64,000 nt of DNA from Bradyrhizobium sp. ISRA430 (lineage in GTDB: Bacteria; Pseudomonadota; Alphaproteobacteria; Rhizobiales; Xanthobacteraceae), in NCBI RefSeq assembly GCF_029909975.1, contig NZ_CP094516.1, forward strand, positions 1,240,001 to 1,304,000. Reading direction: 5' to 3'. Positions 54,207 to 61,781 of the stretch are shown here, piece after piece; the stretch's first letter is position 1, and every line of letters starts with the position of its first letter. The translations under genes were made by a program, and so were the position numbers. The notes under the pieces were generated by a model. That model had not been told where the DNA came from and did not search any database. It saw only the letters and a list, made by a program, of their open reading frames with translations.

Positions 54207-54503
54207 TCAAACGGCGTCCTTGACCACCTTCAGCGGTGACGCCTTGACCGACTTGCTCGCGGGCTTGGCCGCAAACTGCATCGGCTCCTTCGTGAAGGGA
54301 TTCACGCCCATCCGGGCTTCGGTCGCGGGCTTGTTCACCACCGACATCTTCACAAAGCCGGGAATGACGAACTCGCCGGACTCGTTGAGCTCCTTGTACC
54401 CGACGGTCGCCATGTACTCGATGACCGATTTCACATCGTTCTTCGAAAGCTGCGTGCCTTCTGCAATTGCGTCGATCAATTGAGTCTTCGTCATCTTCGC
54501 CAT
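54207..54503 (-). CDS. HU family DNA-binding protein
   Basis: The 98-residue product has the HU/IHF-type N-terminal helices (MAKMTKTQLIDAIAEGTQLS, KNDVKSVIEYMATVGYKELN) and the beta arm region (GEFVIPGFVKMSVVNKPATE, ARMGVNPFTKEPMQFAAKPA), followed by a lysine/alanine tail. The arm lacks the classical RNPQTG and has VNPFTKE instead, a divergent class seen in alphaproteobacteria. AAAAGGAA precedes the ATG at 54503. Confidence 0.85.
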   Translation of the reverse strand: MAKMTKTQLIDAIAEGTQLSKNDVKSVIEYMATVGYKELNESGEFVIPGFVKMSVVNKPATEARMGVNPFTKEPMQFAAKPASKSVKASPLKVVKDAV

Positions 54504-54841
54504 GTCTGAATTCCTTTTGTGCGAGCGAGCAAATCCGGGACGCGGCTGAACCACGCAATGCGCTGCCATTCATGCCAACGGTCATGAAGTCACCGGGCTT
54601 AGAACCCATCGAGGGCCAAAACACAAGGCGCGCCCAGGGCGGATTCCACGCCTTTATCCCCAGCCGGCAGTATCCGTCAGGTCGAGGCATCCGCACGACC
54701 GAAGGGTGTGCCGGCTCAACATCGCTCCCGTCTAACGAGTCACCTCATAGTGAAACTTGTGTCTCAGCCTGCGTTGTTGAGACTTCAGTAACCCAACGCC
54801 TCCAAGCTCCCATCAGTATCGTTGCGTTGGAGTAGCCCACA
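54504..54841. other. gene-free stretch upstream of the HU-like gene
   Basis: No supported frame. A GTCTCA/TGAGAC hairpin near 54752-54775 is visible but has no T tract. It must contain the divergent promoters. Confidence 0.35.
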
Positions 54842-55144
54842 GTGCTGGATTTTGACGAGCTGCGTGAACTCGCGGCTGACGTTCGCATTTTTGTCGATCT
54901 CGCCGAAGACAAGGCTGAAGCGCTAAGAGCCGTCATCGCCGCTTATGACGTGGTGTTGGCGATCTTCCCTTGCAAAGAGGGTATGGGCCTTCATGTCATC
55001 AAAGGCAGAGAAATCCTGAACATGATTGCAAAATCACGGACCCATGCGATCTACAGCCACACGGCCATCGCGGTTCCCGACCTGGAGCATGCAGAAGTGC
55101 TCAAGCACCTGACGGCCCCCGTCGAGCGACGGATTGCAGCGTAG
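54842..55144 (+). CDS. hypothetical protein
   Basis: The 100-residue cytoplasmic protein (GTG start; LDFDELRELAADVRIFVDLA, then DKAEALRAVIAAYDVVLAIF and a C-terminal DLEHAEVLKHLTAPVERRI) has an acidic helical N-terminus and two cysteine-poor alpha/beta-like segments. GGAG lies nine bases before GTG 54842. No domain recognised. A MITE-like element follows 25 nt after the stop. Confidence 0.5.
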   Translation: MLDFDELRELAADVRIFVDLAEDKAEALRAVIAAYDVVLAIFPCKEGMGLHVIKGREILNMIAKSRTHAIYSHTAIAVPDLEHAEVLKHLTAPVERRIAA

Positions 55145-55169
55145 TTGCAGGCGGCGGCCTTGTCGGGGA

Positions 55170-55251
55170 TTACGGAGACGATGCATCAAATTCGTCCGCC
55201 ATTGCCATCAGCTCCGCGGCGTCGCGTAAATTGGGTGCACTGTCACCGTAA
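55170..55251. mobile_element. MITE-like element 1 (82 bp)
   Basis: The element opens with TTACGGAGACGATGCATCAA and ends with GGGTGCACTGTCACCGTAA, imperfect terminal inverted repeats of the same type as element 2 at 56730-56835. It has no coding capacity. Its right end supplies the stop codon of a truncated minus-strand gene. Confidence 0.65.
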
Positions 55252-55374
55252 CTCGAGGTCGGTCAGGGCCATGATGCCGTCGTCACCGGCGCCGTAGACC
55301 CAGACAACGCCGTCCTCGACGTTCATTTCGGCTATGTCCCGCAACCAGTCTTCATCTTCGCCGAGTCCTCGCAA
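55243..55374 (-). pseudogene. hypothetical gene truncated at its 3' end by MITE-like element 1
   Basis: A minus-strand frame encodes LRGLGEDEDWLRDIAEMNVE then DGVVWVYGAGDDGIMALTDL, well formed protein sequence that runs into ELR-stop where the stop TGA lies in the terminal repeat of the element (TTACGGTGA). There is no ATG start or ribosome binding site, so both ends may be lost. Family not recognised. Confidence 0.5.
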
Positions 55375-55502
55375 TCTTGAGCAGGCCGGCCTGGCTCAAG
55401 CCAACCAGCCTCCTCCAAACCCGGGACGGTTCAGTCCGTGAAATGGGGTCAATTTCAACCTCGGACAAGCAAACGACGGACAACACGGACTCGCAAAAGA
55501 TC

Positions 55503-56480
55503 TCACGGCCAAACAGGTACGCCGTCCAGCCCCGCAGTTTCTGGCAGGCCGCAGATCAGGTTCGCATTCTGCACCGCCTGACCGGCCGCTCCCTTGCCGA
55601 GATTGTCGACCACGCCCATCGCGATCACCAAGTTGCGCTCTGGATCGGCCGCATAGCTGACGAACGCGAGGTTCGAACCGGTTGCCCATTTGGTCTGCGG
55701 CGGCTTGTCGGTCACGCGGACGAATGCCCGCCCGGCGTAGAAGCGCCGGGCCGCGTCCAAGCACTGGCCCGTGGTGGCGCGGCCGCGGCAGTACATGGTG
55801 ACGAGAACGCCGCGGGTCATCGGCACCAAGTGTGGCGTGAACACCAGCCCGGCCGCGCTGCCGCCACTCAGCCGCTCGATCGTCTTGGCAATCTCGGGCA
55901 TGTGGACGTGCTTGAGCAGACCGTAAGGCAGCAAGTTCTCGTTGCTCTCGGCATAGCCGAACTTGCTGTCAGCACCGCCCCGGCCGGCACCGGAGATGCC
56001 GGTCTTAGCGTCGATCACGATGTTGCCAGGCTCGATCAGCTTGTTGACCAGCAGCAGCGCCAGCGCGTTCAGCGTCGCCGCGGGGAAGCAGCCCGGGTTG
56101 GCAACGCGCGTCTGACCCTCGATTTGGGCTGGCCAGACGTCGGCCAAGCCGTACGCCCAACCCTCGACGTAGCGGTGGTCGCCGCCGATATCGACGATCT
56201 TCACGTCCTTGGGGACGCGCGCCAGCGCCTCGGCCGAGGCGCCCGTGGGCAGCGACGCGAACAGCACGTCGAGCTTCGGCAGGGTCACAGGGTCCCACTT
56301 CTCGATCACCAGCTCGGCCAGCTTGGCCGGCACACCAGGGAAGCGGTCCACCAACCGGCTGCCGGCGCTGCCCTCGCCCGCGGCGTAGATCAGCTCGAAA
56401 GACGGGTGGCTCGCGACCAGGCGCATCGCCTCGCCGCCGCCGAAACCGCTGATCCCGACAATGCCGACGCGAATGCTCAT
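55503..56480 (-). CDS. argC: N-acetyl-gamma-glutamyl-phosphate reductase, divergent type
   Basis: This NADPH enzyme makes N-acetylglutamate semialdehyde in arginine synthesis. The 325-residue product shows a nucleotide-binding GIVGISGFGGGEAMRLV (residues 6-22), the catalytic cysteine C131 in VANPGCFPAA, SGAGRGG and HVHMPEI with the active-site histidine region. The GFGGGEA start and VDIGGDHRYVEGWAYGL differ from the usual alphaproteobacterial ArgC (GYTGAEL), suggesting a paralogue of foreign origin. MITE-like elements and a transposase scrap flank it. Start at ATG 56480. Confidence 0.88.
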   Translation of the reverse strand: MSIRVGIVGISGFGGGEAMRLVASHPSFELIYAAGEGSAGSRLVDRFPGVPAKLAELVIEKWDPVTLPKLDVLFASLPTGASAEALARVPKDVKIVDIGGDHRYVEGWAYGLADVWPAQIEGQTRVANPGCFPAATLNALALLLVNKLIEPGNIVIDAKTGISGAGRGGADSKFGYAESNENLLPYGLLKHVHMPEIAKTIERLSGGSAAGLVFTPHLVPMTRGVLVTMYCRGRATTGQCLDAARRFYAGRAFVRVTDKPPQTKWATGSNLAFVSYAADPERNLVIAMGVVDNLGKGAAGQAVQNANLICGLPETAGLDGVPVWP

Positions 56481-56602
56481 GGTGGTGTCCTACTGCTGGA
56501 GTGAGCGAACAAGTTTAGCGAACACGCGCTGCCGGCGCGGCGGCTCAGTCCGCAACCGGGCGTTCCATGAACAACAGCCAATTGCGTAGGTCGTCGGGCA
56601 TG

Positions 56603-56728
56603 TCAAGCGACCCGGTCGCGATTCTTGCTGAACGTGCCGGCATCCCCGACCGGCGCATCCATCGCCACGCCGACAAACCAGCGGAACAGCGGGTTGTAAT
56701 CCAGTTGCTCCATCAGTTGCCGTTCGGA
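56603..56728 (-). pseudogene. IS5-family transposase fragment
   Basis: A 42-codon minus-strand frame (SERQLMEQLDYNPLFRWFVG then VAMDAPVGDAGTFSKNRDRV-A-stop) matches the conserved N-terminal part of IS5-type transposases. It begins exactly where MITE-like element 2 ends and stops early, so it is a dead remnant. Confidence 0.8.
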
Positions 56729-56729
56729 G

Positions 56730-56835
56730 TTACGGTGACAGTGCATTAAATTCATTCGTCCTCGCCACCCTCTTGGTTCTGCGGCTTCGGACCACGCTTA
56801 GCGAGCAACACCAATTGAGTGCACTGTCACCGTAA
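56730..56835. mobile_element. MITE-like element 2 (106 bp)
   Basis: Terminal inverted repeats of 23 bp with two mismatches: the left end begins TTACGGTGACAGTGCATTAA, the right end finishes TTGAGTGCACTGTCACCGTAA read inward. There is no coding capacity. It shares its ends with element 1 at 55170-55251. Together they bracket argC. Confidence 0.75.
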
Positions 56836-56855
56836 TTTTAGGGGCTTCGTCGCTG

Positions 56856-57248
56856 TTATTTCGTGAACCAGTCCATCAGGGCATTAAGAGCAGCGAGGCT
56901 CACAAAGAAGGCCCCTCCCCACAACAAGTAGAAGAAGCCCTTAAACAGGAATGCAAACACCGACTCTTTTGATGCGATGACATCCGCCAGCCTACCGACG
57001 AGCCAGAAGGTTAGCGCATACGGCACTCCGACCTTCAGCAATTTAAGTAGATTGACGAGGTGATCGCCGAAACACCACGCTACCGACCACCATAGTGAGA
57101 TCCAGATCAAGGCGAACGTAGATGCGACTGCAACACCGTAATAGAGACCCGCAACGGGTCTGTCGGAGTCTTCGTAAGCGATCTTGCCAACGCAACCCGC
57201 GCCAAACATCGCCACCAACCATACAAGAGCATGAAAAAATGCAATCAT
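56856..57248 (-). CDS. hypothetical multi-span membrane protein
   Basis: The 130-residue protein has four hydrophobic segments (MIAFFHALVWLVAMFGAGC, YYGVAVASTFALIWISLWWS, ALTFWLVGRLADVI, FYLLWGGAFFVSLAALNALM) and no known motif. ATG 57248 is used; the TTG at 57269 with the following MSERTGD is an alternative. Base composition is lower in GC than neighbours, fitting acquisition with the adjacent mobile remnants. Confidence 0.6.
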   Translation of the reverse strand: MIAFFHALVWLVAMFGAGCVGKIAYEDSDRPVAGLYYGVAVASTFALIWISLWWSVAWCFGDHLVNLLKLLKVGVPYALTFWLVGRLADVIASKESVFAFLFKGFFYLLWGGAFFVSLAALNALMDWFTK

Positions 57249-57405
57249 ATCCCCCGTTCGCTCACTCAATTTAGCTACAAGACCTAATGTGCCGTCCGGC
57301 CATCTAAGGCACTTCCATCATCCCAATCTGGCCCCTGCCCCTTGTCGCATTTTGCTGCTATTTGATGCTACCGTCGGTCCGAACAAAAACAAGGGAGCAA
57401 CAACC

Positions 57406-57858
57406 ATGCGTTACCTCCACACCATGCTGCGCGTACGCAATCTCGATGTCGCGCTGAAGTTTTATCAGGATGCGCTGGGGCTGAAAGAGGTGCGGCGGAT
57501 CGAGAACGACAAGGGGCGCTTCACGCTGGTGTTTCTGTGCTCGGCGGACGATCTCGAAGGGCTGAAGAAGCAGCCCTCGACGCGGGGCGCACCGCTGGTC
57601 GAGCTCACCTACAACTGGGACGAGGAGAAATACGGCGAGGACCGCTTCTTCGGCCACCTCGCCTATGAGGTCGACGACATCTACGCGACCTGCGAGAAGC
57701 TGATGAAGGCCGGCGTCACCATCAACCGGCCGCCGCGCGACGGCAACATGGCCTTCGTCCGCTCACCCGACCTGCACTCGATCGAGCTGCTCCAGAAGGG
57801 CGAGCCGAAGCCGCCGCAGGAGCCCTGGCTGTCGATGCCGAATACCGGCCATTGGTAA
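57406..57858 (+). CDS. gloA: lactoylglutathione lyase (glyoxalase I)
   Basis: This enzyme converts the methylglyoxal-glutathione hemithioacetal to S-lactoylglutathione. The 150-residue product has paired VOC modules: MRYLHTMLRVRNLDVALKFY with the first metal histidine (H5) and GHLAYEVDDIYATCEKLMKA with the second, and SPDLHSIELLQKG carrying the final glutamate. AAGGGAG precedes ATG 57406. Length is slightly above the family norm owing to a C-terminal PKPPQEPW tail. Confidence 0.93.
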   Translation: MRYLHTMLRVRNLDVALKFYQDALGLKEVRRIENDKGRFTLVFLCSADDLEGLKKQPSTRGAPLVELTYNWDEEKYGEDRFFGHLAYEVDDIYATCEKLMKAGVTINRPPRDGNMAFVRSPDLHSIELLQKGEPKPPQEPWLSMPNTGHW

Positions 57859-57940
57859 GGACTCCCGCGCCGCTGGCGCGCGGGAACCTGCCCTCTGGCC
57901 TCGCGTTCTCCCTTCAACGAGGAGACTGAAGGAGGACGTA

Positions 57941-58021
57941 ATGGCGAGAGGGCTGTTGCTGTGGGTGCTGGGCGTGCCTATTCCCGTGATCATTCTGTTG
58001 TGGCTGTTGTTCAGCCACTGA
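57941..58021 (+). CDS. 26-residue hydrophobic membrane peptide
   Basis: MARGLLLWVLGVPIPVIILL followed by WLLFSH-stop is a single membrane helix with a positively charged N-terminus. A perfect AAGGAGG ribosome binding site lies 5 nt before the ATG, and a terminator follows 27 nt after the stop, so this is a convincing complete small gene. Similar short peptides exist in related genomes without known role. Confidence 0.72.
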   Translation: MARGLLLWVLGVPIPVIILLWLLFSH

Positions 58022-58047
58022 TCGCGCTGACAGCGCCGTGCATGAAA

Positions 58048-58075
58048 GCTCCGCCCCTGGCGGAGTTCTTTGCAT
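58048..58075 (+). terminator. intrinsic terminator after the 26-residue peptide gene
   Basis: GCTCCGCC (58048-58055) pairs with GGCGGAGT (58059-58066) around CCT, followed by TCTTTGCA. The T tract is interrupted. Confidence 0.6.
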
Positions 58076-58174
58076 GAGGCCTTTTTTGCATGAGGCCCTC
58101 GGCACAATCGCCGTCGCTCGACAAGCCAAATTCCGCTATCACCCGCGCAAACCCGGATCTGCGGGAGGAGCAAC

Positions 58175-58822
58175 ATGGCTGACAATCAACGGCCGAAACT
58201 GACGATCTGGGGCCGCGCCAACTCGGTCAATGTGCAGAAGGTGCTGTGGTGCCTGAGCGAGCTCGGCCTTCCCTATGAACGCATCGATGCCGGCATGCAG
58301 TATGGTCGCACCCGCGAGGCCGACTATCTCGCGATGAACCCCAATGCGCGCATCCCGACGCTGGTCGAGGGCGACTTCGTGCTGTGGGAATCCAATTCCA
58401 TCATGCGTTACCTCTGCCTCGCGCACGGCCGCGGCACGCCGATCTATCCGGAGGCGCCGAAGAGCCGCGCCGCCGTCGACCGCTGGCTCGACTGGACCCT
58501 GTCGACCGTGCAGCCGGCCGACCGTCCGGTATTTTGGGGAATCGTGCGCACGGCGCCCGCGGAGCGCGACATGATCCAGGTCCAGAAGGACGCCGATGCG
58601 GCCGCCGAGGTCTGGGCGATCGCCGACCGCCAGCTCGCCACGCGCCGCTTCCTGGAGGGCGATCAGTTCACCCTCGGCGATCTCGCGGTCGGCGCCTATG
58701 CCCGGCGCTGGCTCGGCGTCGAGGGCATCAGCCGCCCCGCGCAGCCGCACCTGACACGCTGGCTCGCCGAGCTCGGCCGCCGCCCCGGATTCGCCCAATA
58801 CGTCGCGCCCCCGATGTCGTGA
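58175..58822 (+). CDS. glutathione S-transferase family protein
   Basis: The 215-residue protein has an N-terminal thioredoxin-like domain (LTIWGRANSVNVQKVLWCLS, MNPNARIPTLVEGDFVLWES, NSIMRYLC) with the ES-N-I glutathione gamma-glutamyl motif, and a C-terminal helical domain with FTLGDLAVGAYARRWLGVEG. Theta/beta-like class. GGGAGGAG precedes the ATG. Next to glyoxalase, a detoxification setting is plausible. Substrate unknown. Confidence 0.9.
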   Translation: MADNQRPKLTIWGRANSVNVQKVLWCLSELGLPYERIDAGMQYGRTREADYLAMNPNARIPTLVEGDFVLWESNSIMRYLCLAHGRGTPIYPEAPKSRAAVDRWLDWTLSTVQPADRPVFWGIVRTAPAERDMIQVQKDADAAAEVWAIADRQLATRRFLEGDQFTLGDLAVGAYARRWLGVEGISRPAQPHLTRWLAELGRRPGFAQYVAPPMS

Positions 58823-58889
58823 GCCGCTGGCGCGGGCTAACAGGCGATAAACTCGTGATGAATCACGATTCCGCGTCAAGCCTCGGGCA

Positions 58890-59111
58890 TCACGGCCGAA
58901 GTGGTCGGCTACTTTGCATGGGGTTGTTTTCGAGATTTTTGTTCTGGAGCCAGCCGCGTTCGACCAGCACGATGCAGACGATCAGCGCGAGCGTGACGGC
59001 GGCGGTGGCAAGCTTCTGGGTCCAGCTCAGGCCGCGTCCGACCCAAAGCAGCAGCGCGCAATAGATCAGCACGGGAACGACGATGTCGAGCCGCAACAGA
59101 TCCGGCGCCAT
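58890..59111 (-). CDS. small two-span membrane protein
   Basis: The 73-residue protein has two hydrophobic helices (IVVPVLIYCALLLWVGRGL and LATAAVTLALIVCIVLVER) and a polar tail. It starts 3 nt after the stop of the upstream secreted-protein gene, so the two are likely co-transcribed. No known family. Confidence 0.7.
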   Translation of the reverse strand: MAPDLLRLDIVVPVLIYCALLLWVGRGLSWTQKLATAAVTLALIVCIVLVERGWLQNKNLENNPMQSSRPLRP

Positions 59112-59114
59112 CTC

Positions 59115-59360
59115 TCAGCGCCGGATCGTCGTGTCGACGCTGATCGCGCCGCCGATCTTCACGCAGGTCCCGGTGCCATCGACCATGACAAAACCCCGGC
59201 CATAAGACGCGCAGGAATTCGGCTTCGCCGCCCCTGCCGCGCCTTTCAGCGGCAACGCCTTGCCGGCTTGCGGCCGCTCGGCGGCGGGAAGGCGCAAGGT
59301 CTCGGCCGCAGCCGCGGACGCCGCGCCAACTCCCATGAGGATGATGAGGAGTGCTCGCAT
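59115..59360 (-). CDS. small secreted protein with a porin-like CxxYGxGF motif
   Basis: The 81-residue precursor has a signal peptide (MRALLIILMGVGAASAAAAE) and a C-terminal segment PNSCASYGRGFVMVDGTGTC then VKIGGAISVDTTIRR. That segment closely resembles the N-terminal CxxYGxGFxxxPGTDTCxKIGG signature of alphaproteobacterial porins, but the 300-residue barrel is absent. It could be a stand-alone small protein or a relict. Start at ATG 59360. Confidence 0.7.
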   Translation of the reverse strand: MRALLIILMGVGAASAAAAETLRLPAAERPQAGKALPLKGAAGAAKPNSCASYGRGFVMVDGTGTCVKIGGAISVDTTIRR

Positions 59361-59413
59361 CAGCGCGTTGTAGCCCGGACGCACACCCGACGCCATCGGG
59401 CATCGTGCCCGCG

Positions 59414-59668
59414 TCAAACGAACCTGAGGCCGGCCGATTTGCCGCGGCGCCAGATCACCTGGCAGCTCCGCCCGGTGCGGGCGTCGCGCGCGAATGCCAT
59501 GCGGATGATACCGGGGAGCTGGCTCGCATCCTCGTCGAGCGTGATCTTCGCGCCCGTGCTCGAGATGTCCTGGACCAGGCAATGCCGCGCGGCGAACCCG
59601 CCGTCGAGCGTGATCCAGGCATGCTGCGACAGCAATTTACGATCTGCACGCTTCTTGGGCGGTGGCAT
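59414..59668 (-). CDS. PilZ-domain protein
   Basis: This 84-residue protein is a minimal PilZ domain (KRADRKLLSQHAWITLDGGF, VQDISSTGAKITLDEDASQL, CQVIWRRGKSAGLRFV). The RxxxR arm is weak (RADRK) but the D-x-S-x-x-G turn is present, so c-di-GMP binding is possible but not certain. GGGAGAA precedes ATG 59668. Confidence 0.85.
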   Translation of the reverse strand: MPPPKKRADRKLLSQHAWITLDGGFAARHCLVQDISSTGAKITLDEDASQLPGIIRMAFARDARTGRSCQVIWRRGKSAGLRFV

Positions 59669-59866
59669 AGATAAATTCTCCCGTTCCAGCGCTATCTCAG
59701 GGAACCCTAAGAAACGGTTGAAATCGGGCCCGAATAACCCCGGGGTTGGCGCTGTCCACCGACCGCGGGAGACCGTCCCCGAATGGCTTGCCCGCGGGCG
59801 GAAAGGCCACTATACGTTCGCCCGCCGCAAGCCGCCGGGCACGACTCGCGCGGGCGGCGGGCGTTT

Positions 59867-59941
59867 GCTCCCTTCGTCTATCGGTCAGGACGCCACCCTT
59901 TCACGGTGGAGAGAGCGGTTCGATTCCGCTAGGGAGCGCCA
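59867..59941 (+). tRNA. tRNA-Glu(TTC)
   Basis: This 75-nt cloverleaf has acceptor GCTCCCT/AGGGAGC, and anticodon stem CCACC/GGTGG around CTTTCAC (anticodon TTC, reads GAA). The T arm is AGCGG-TTCGATT-CCGCT, and CCA is encoded. A strong terminator follows at 59986. Confidence 0.96.
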
Positions 59942-59985
59942 CAATTCCCAAAAGCGCTTTGATCGCGTTGCCGGGCCGAACAAAG

Positions 59986-60021
59986 AAAGCCCCGCCGGTT
60001 CAAACGCCCGGCGGGGCTTTC
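59986..60021. terminator. strong bidirectional intrinsic terminator
   Basis: AAAGCCCCGCCGG (59986-59998) pairs perfectly with CCGGCGGGGCTTT (60008-60020), loop TTCAAACGC. It serves tRNA-Glu on the plus strand and the secreted-protein gene at 60044 on the minus strand. Confidence 0.9.
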
Positions 60022-60043
60022 GTTCGACGTGCGATCCTCGACT

Positions 60044-60391
60044 TCACGTTGTCTTGGTGAACATCGTCAGGACACCGTCGGCGATGTTGATAGCAACGAC
60101 CTGTGCCGAATTCAGGCCCTTGGCCTTGAGCACGGACACCGCCTGCGGTGTCGCGTCAATCGACTTCCGAAGCGACTGTATGTCTTCCTCGCTGGTGTGC
60201 GCGACGAGGTCATCGACCTTCGAGCGCACCGACGGTTGCAGTTCCTTGACGTCGACGACCTGTATGCTCCGTATCACCGTATCCGACCGAGCAGGCGCCT
60301 CCGATTGCGGTGGCGTTCCCTGAGCCAGCACGGAAGCCGGTATCCCGAAGGAGGCGGCTGCGATAAGGACGGTTGCCGCAAGCATGCGCAT
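60044..60391 (-). CDS. secreted hypothetical protein
   Basis: The 115-residue precursor has a signal peptide (MRMLAATVLIAAASFGIPAS, cut near LAQ) and a helical mature part with VIRSIQVVDVKELQPSVRSK, VDDLVAHTSEEDIQSLRKSI and a C-terminal GLNSAQVVAINIADGVLTMF. AAAGGAA precedes the ATG at 60391. It resembles small periplasmic proteins of Bradyrhizobium without assigned function. Confidence 0.75.
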   Translation of the reverse strand: MRMLAATVLIAAASFGIPASVLAQGTPPQSEAPARSDTVIRSIQVVDVKELQPSVRSKVDDLVAHTSEEDIQSLRKSIDATPQAVSVLKAKGLNSAQVVAINIADGVLTMFTKTT

Positions 60392-60542
60392 GATTGTTCC
60401 TTTCCAGATGGACGAACGACCAATTCTCCTACCGCCCAAATTTGGTTGGGGTCTGAATCTTCCATGACCATTCAGCGGAGCCAATGCGGCCACAATGCGC
60501 GCAAGACGCGTCACGCGATGCGTCGCAGAGTCGCGCGGTCGT

Positions 60543-61736
60543 TCAAGACGCGCGGTTGAGGAAGATCGGCAGCCCCCGCTTGCTGGAATAGAGAGGACGG
60601 TAGCGCTCCGTGTTGTATGTGCTGGCAACGTCCAGTCTGCGCGGCCCGAGCCTGGCGTCAGGAATGGGCACAAGGTCGTAGCGTCCCTCGACCAGCGCTG
60701 ACATGAGGCCGGTCTTGCCTTCCAGGATGGCATCATAGGCCATGTTGCCGAAAGTCAGAGCGACGAGCTTGTCGATGAAGTCAGGGTCGCCCGATCGCAG
60801 GTCGTAGGTGAGATCAGAGACGATGGTCTCCTCGCCAGCGCGCCGCTTGATCTCGTCGGCAAGTGCTTCGGCCACGCTCGTCCTCTTGCGGTGACCGTAG
60901 GCGTCAGGCTCGCCGTATTCCTGCACCTTGTAGCCCTCCCATTCGGCGCCTTCGCTCAGCACGATCAGCGCGTAGTTGCTTGGGTTGGCGCGCTTCTCCT
61001 CGAGCAGCAATCGGATCAGCTTGTCGAGATTGACTTTGTACTCCGGTATCACGCATCGGATCGAGGTCGCGTATGCAGTATAGAGCGCCGTAAATCCGGC
61101 ATCGCGGCCAAAGATGCGGAAAATGCCAACTCGCTCATGCGAGCCGATGGTGGTGCGCTGCCGCTGGATGGCATCGCTGGCGCGGGTAATCGCGGTCGAG
61201 AAGCCGATGCAATACTCGGTGTTGCGGACGTCGTTGTCCATCGTCTTCGGGATGGCGATGATCTTGACACCGAGTCCGTTGAGCTTATCCGCATAACTAA
61301 GTGTGTCGTCGCCGCCAATGGCGATGAGGTGTTCTATGCCGAGCCCCGACAGGTTCGCCAGCACCTGGCCGGTGACGTCCCAGGTCTTGGTTGCGACGCT
61401 GCCCTTGGTACTCTCCGAGACCGGAAGGTCTTGGCCAGCCAGATGATCGGGCAGCTTTTTCATTTTGGAGGGATTGGTGCGGCTCGAGTGCAGCACGGTA
61501 CCGCCGCGTCGATCGATGACGCGCGTGTTTTCGCGGTTGAGCGGGATGAGGTAGTGGGATTTGCTGGCGGGGTCGTCGAGGTTCAGGTGCGTGAGGGCCT
61601 CCCAGCCGCGGCGGAGACCGACGACCTCGATGTCGTCCTCGCTGCCGCGATAGGTCACGGTCTTGATGATTGCGTTGAGGCCGGGGACGTCGCCGCCGCC
61701 GGTGAGAATGCCAATGCGTTTTCTCGCCACGCCCAC
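60543..61736 (-). CDS. pfp: 6-phosphofructokinase with PPi-type active-site signature
   Basis: The 397-residue enzyme of the PFK-A fold phosphorylates fructose 6-phosphate. N-terminal GILTGGGDVPGLNAII and the catalytic IPKTMDNDV are clear. At the phosphoryl-donor site it reads GGDDT (141-145) rather than GGDGS, and PKTMDND (163-169) rather than PGTIDND. In the family this Asp/Lys combination marks PPi-dependent, reversible enzymes. ATP use cannot be excluded without assay. It lies 45 nt downstream of the FBP aldolase/phosphatase gene, and the two probably share one transcript. Confidence 0.88.
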   Translation of the reverse strand: MGVARKRIGILTGGGDVPGLNAIIKTVTYRGSEDDIEVVGLRRGWEALTHLNLDDPASKSHYLIPLNRENTRVIDRRGGTVLHSSRTNPSKMKKLPDHLAGQDLPVSESTKGSVATKTWDVTGQVLANLSGLGIEHLIAIGGDDTLSYADKLNGLGVKIIAIPKTMDNDVRNTEYCIGFSTAITRASDAIQRQRTTIGSHERVGIFRIFGRDAGFTALYTAYATSIRCVIPEYKVNLDKLIRLLLEEKRANPSNYALIVLSEGAEWEGYKVQEYGEPDAYGHRKRTSVAEALADEIKRRAGEETIVSDLTYDLRSGDPDFIDKLVALTFGNMAYDAILEGKTGLMSALVEGRYDLVPIPDARLGPRRLDVASTYNTERYRPLYSSKRGLPIFLNRAS

Positions 61737-61781
61737 CTCCCAATGTTGGCATGTCGCTATAGCGCCTGCGTCACACGTTCT

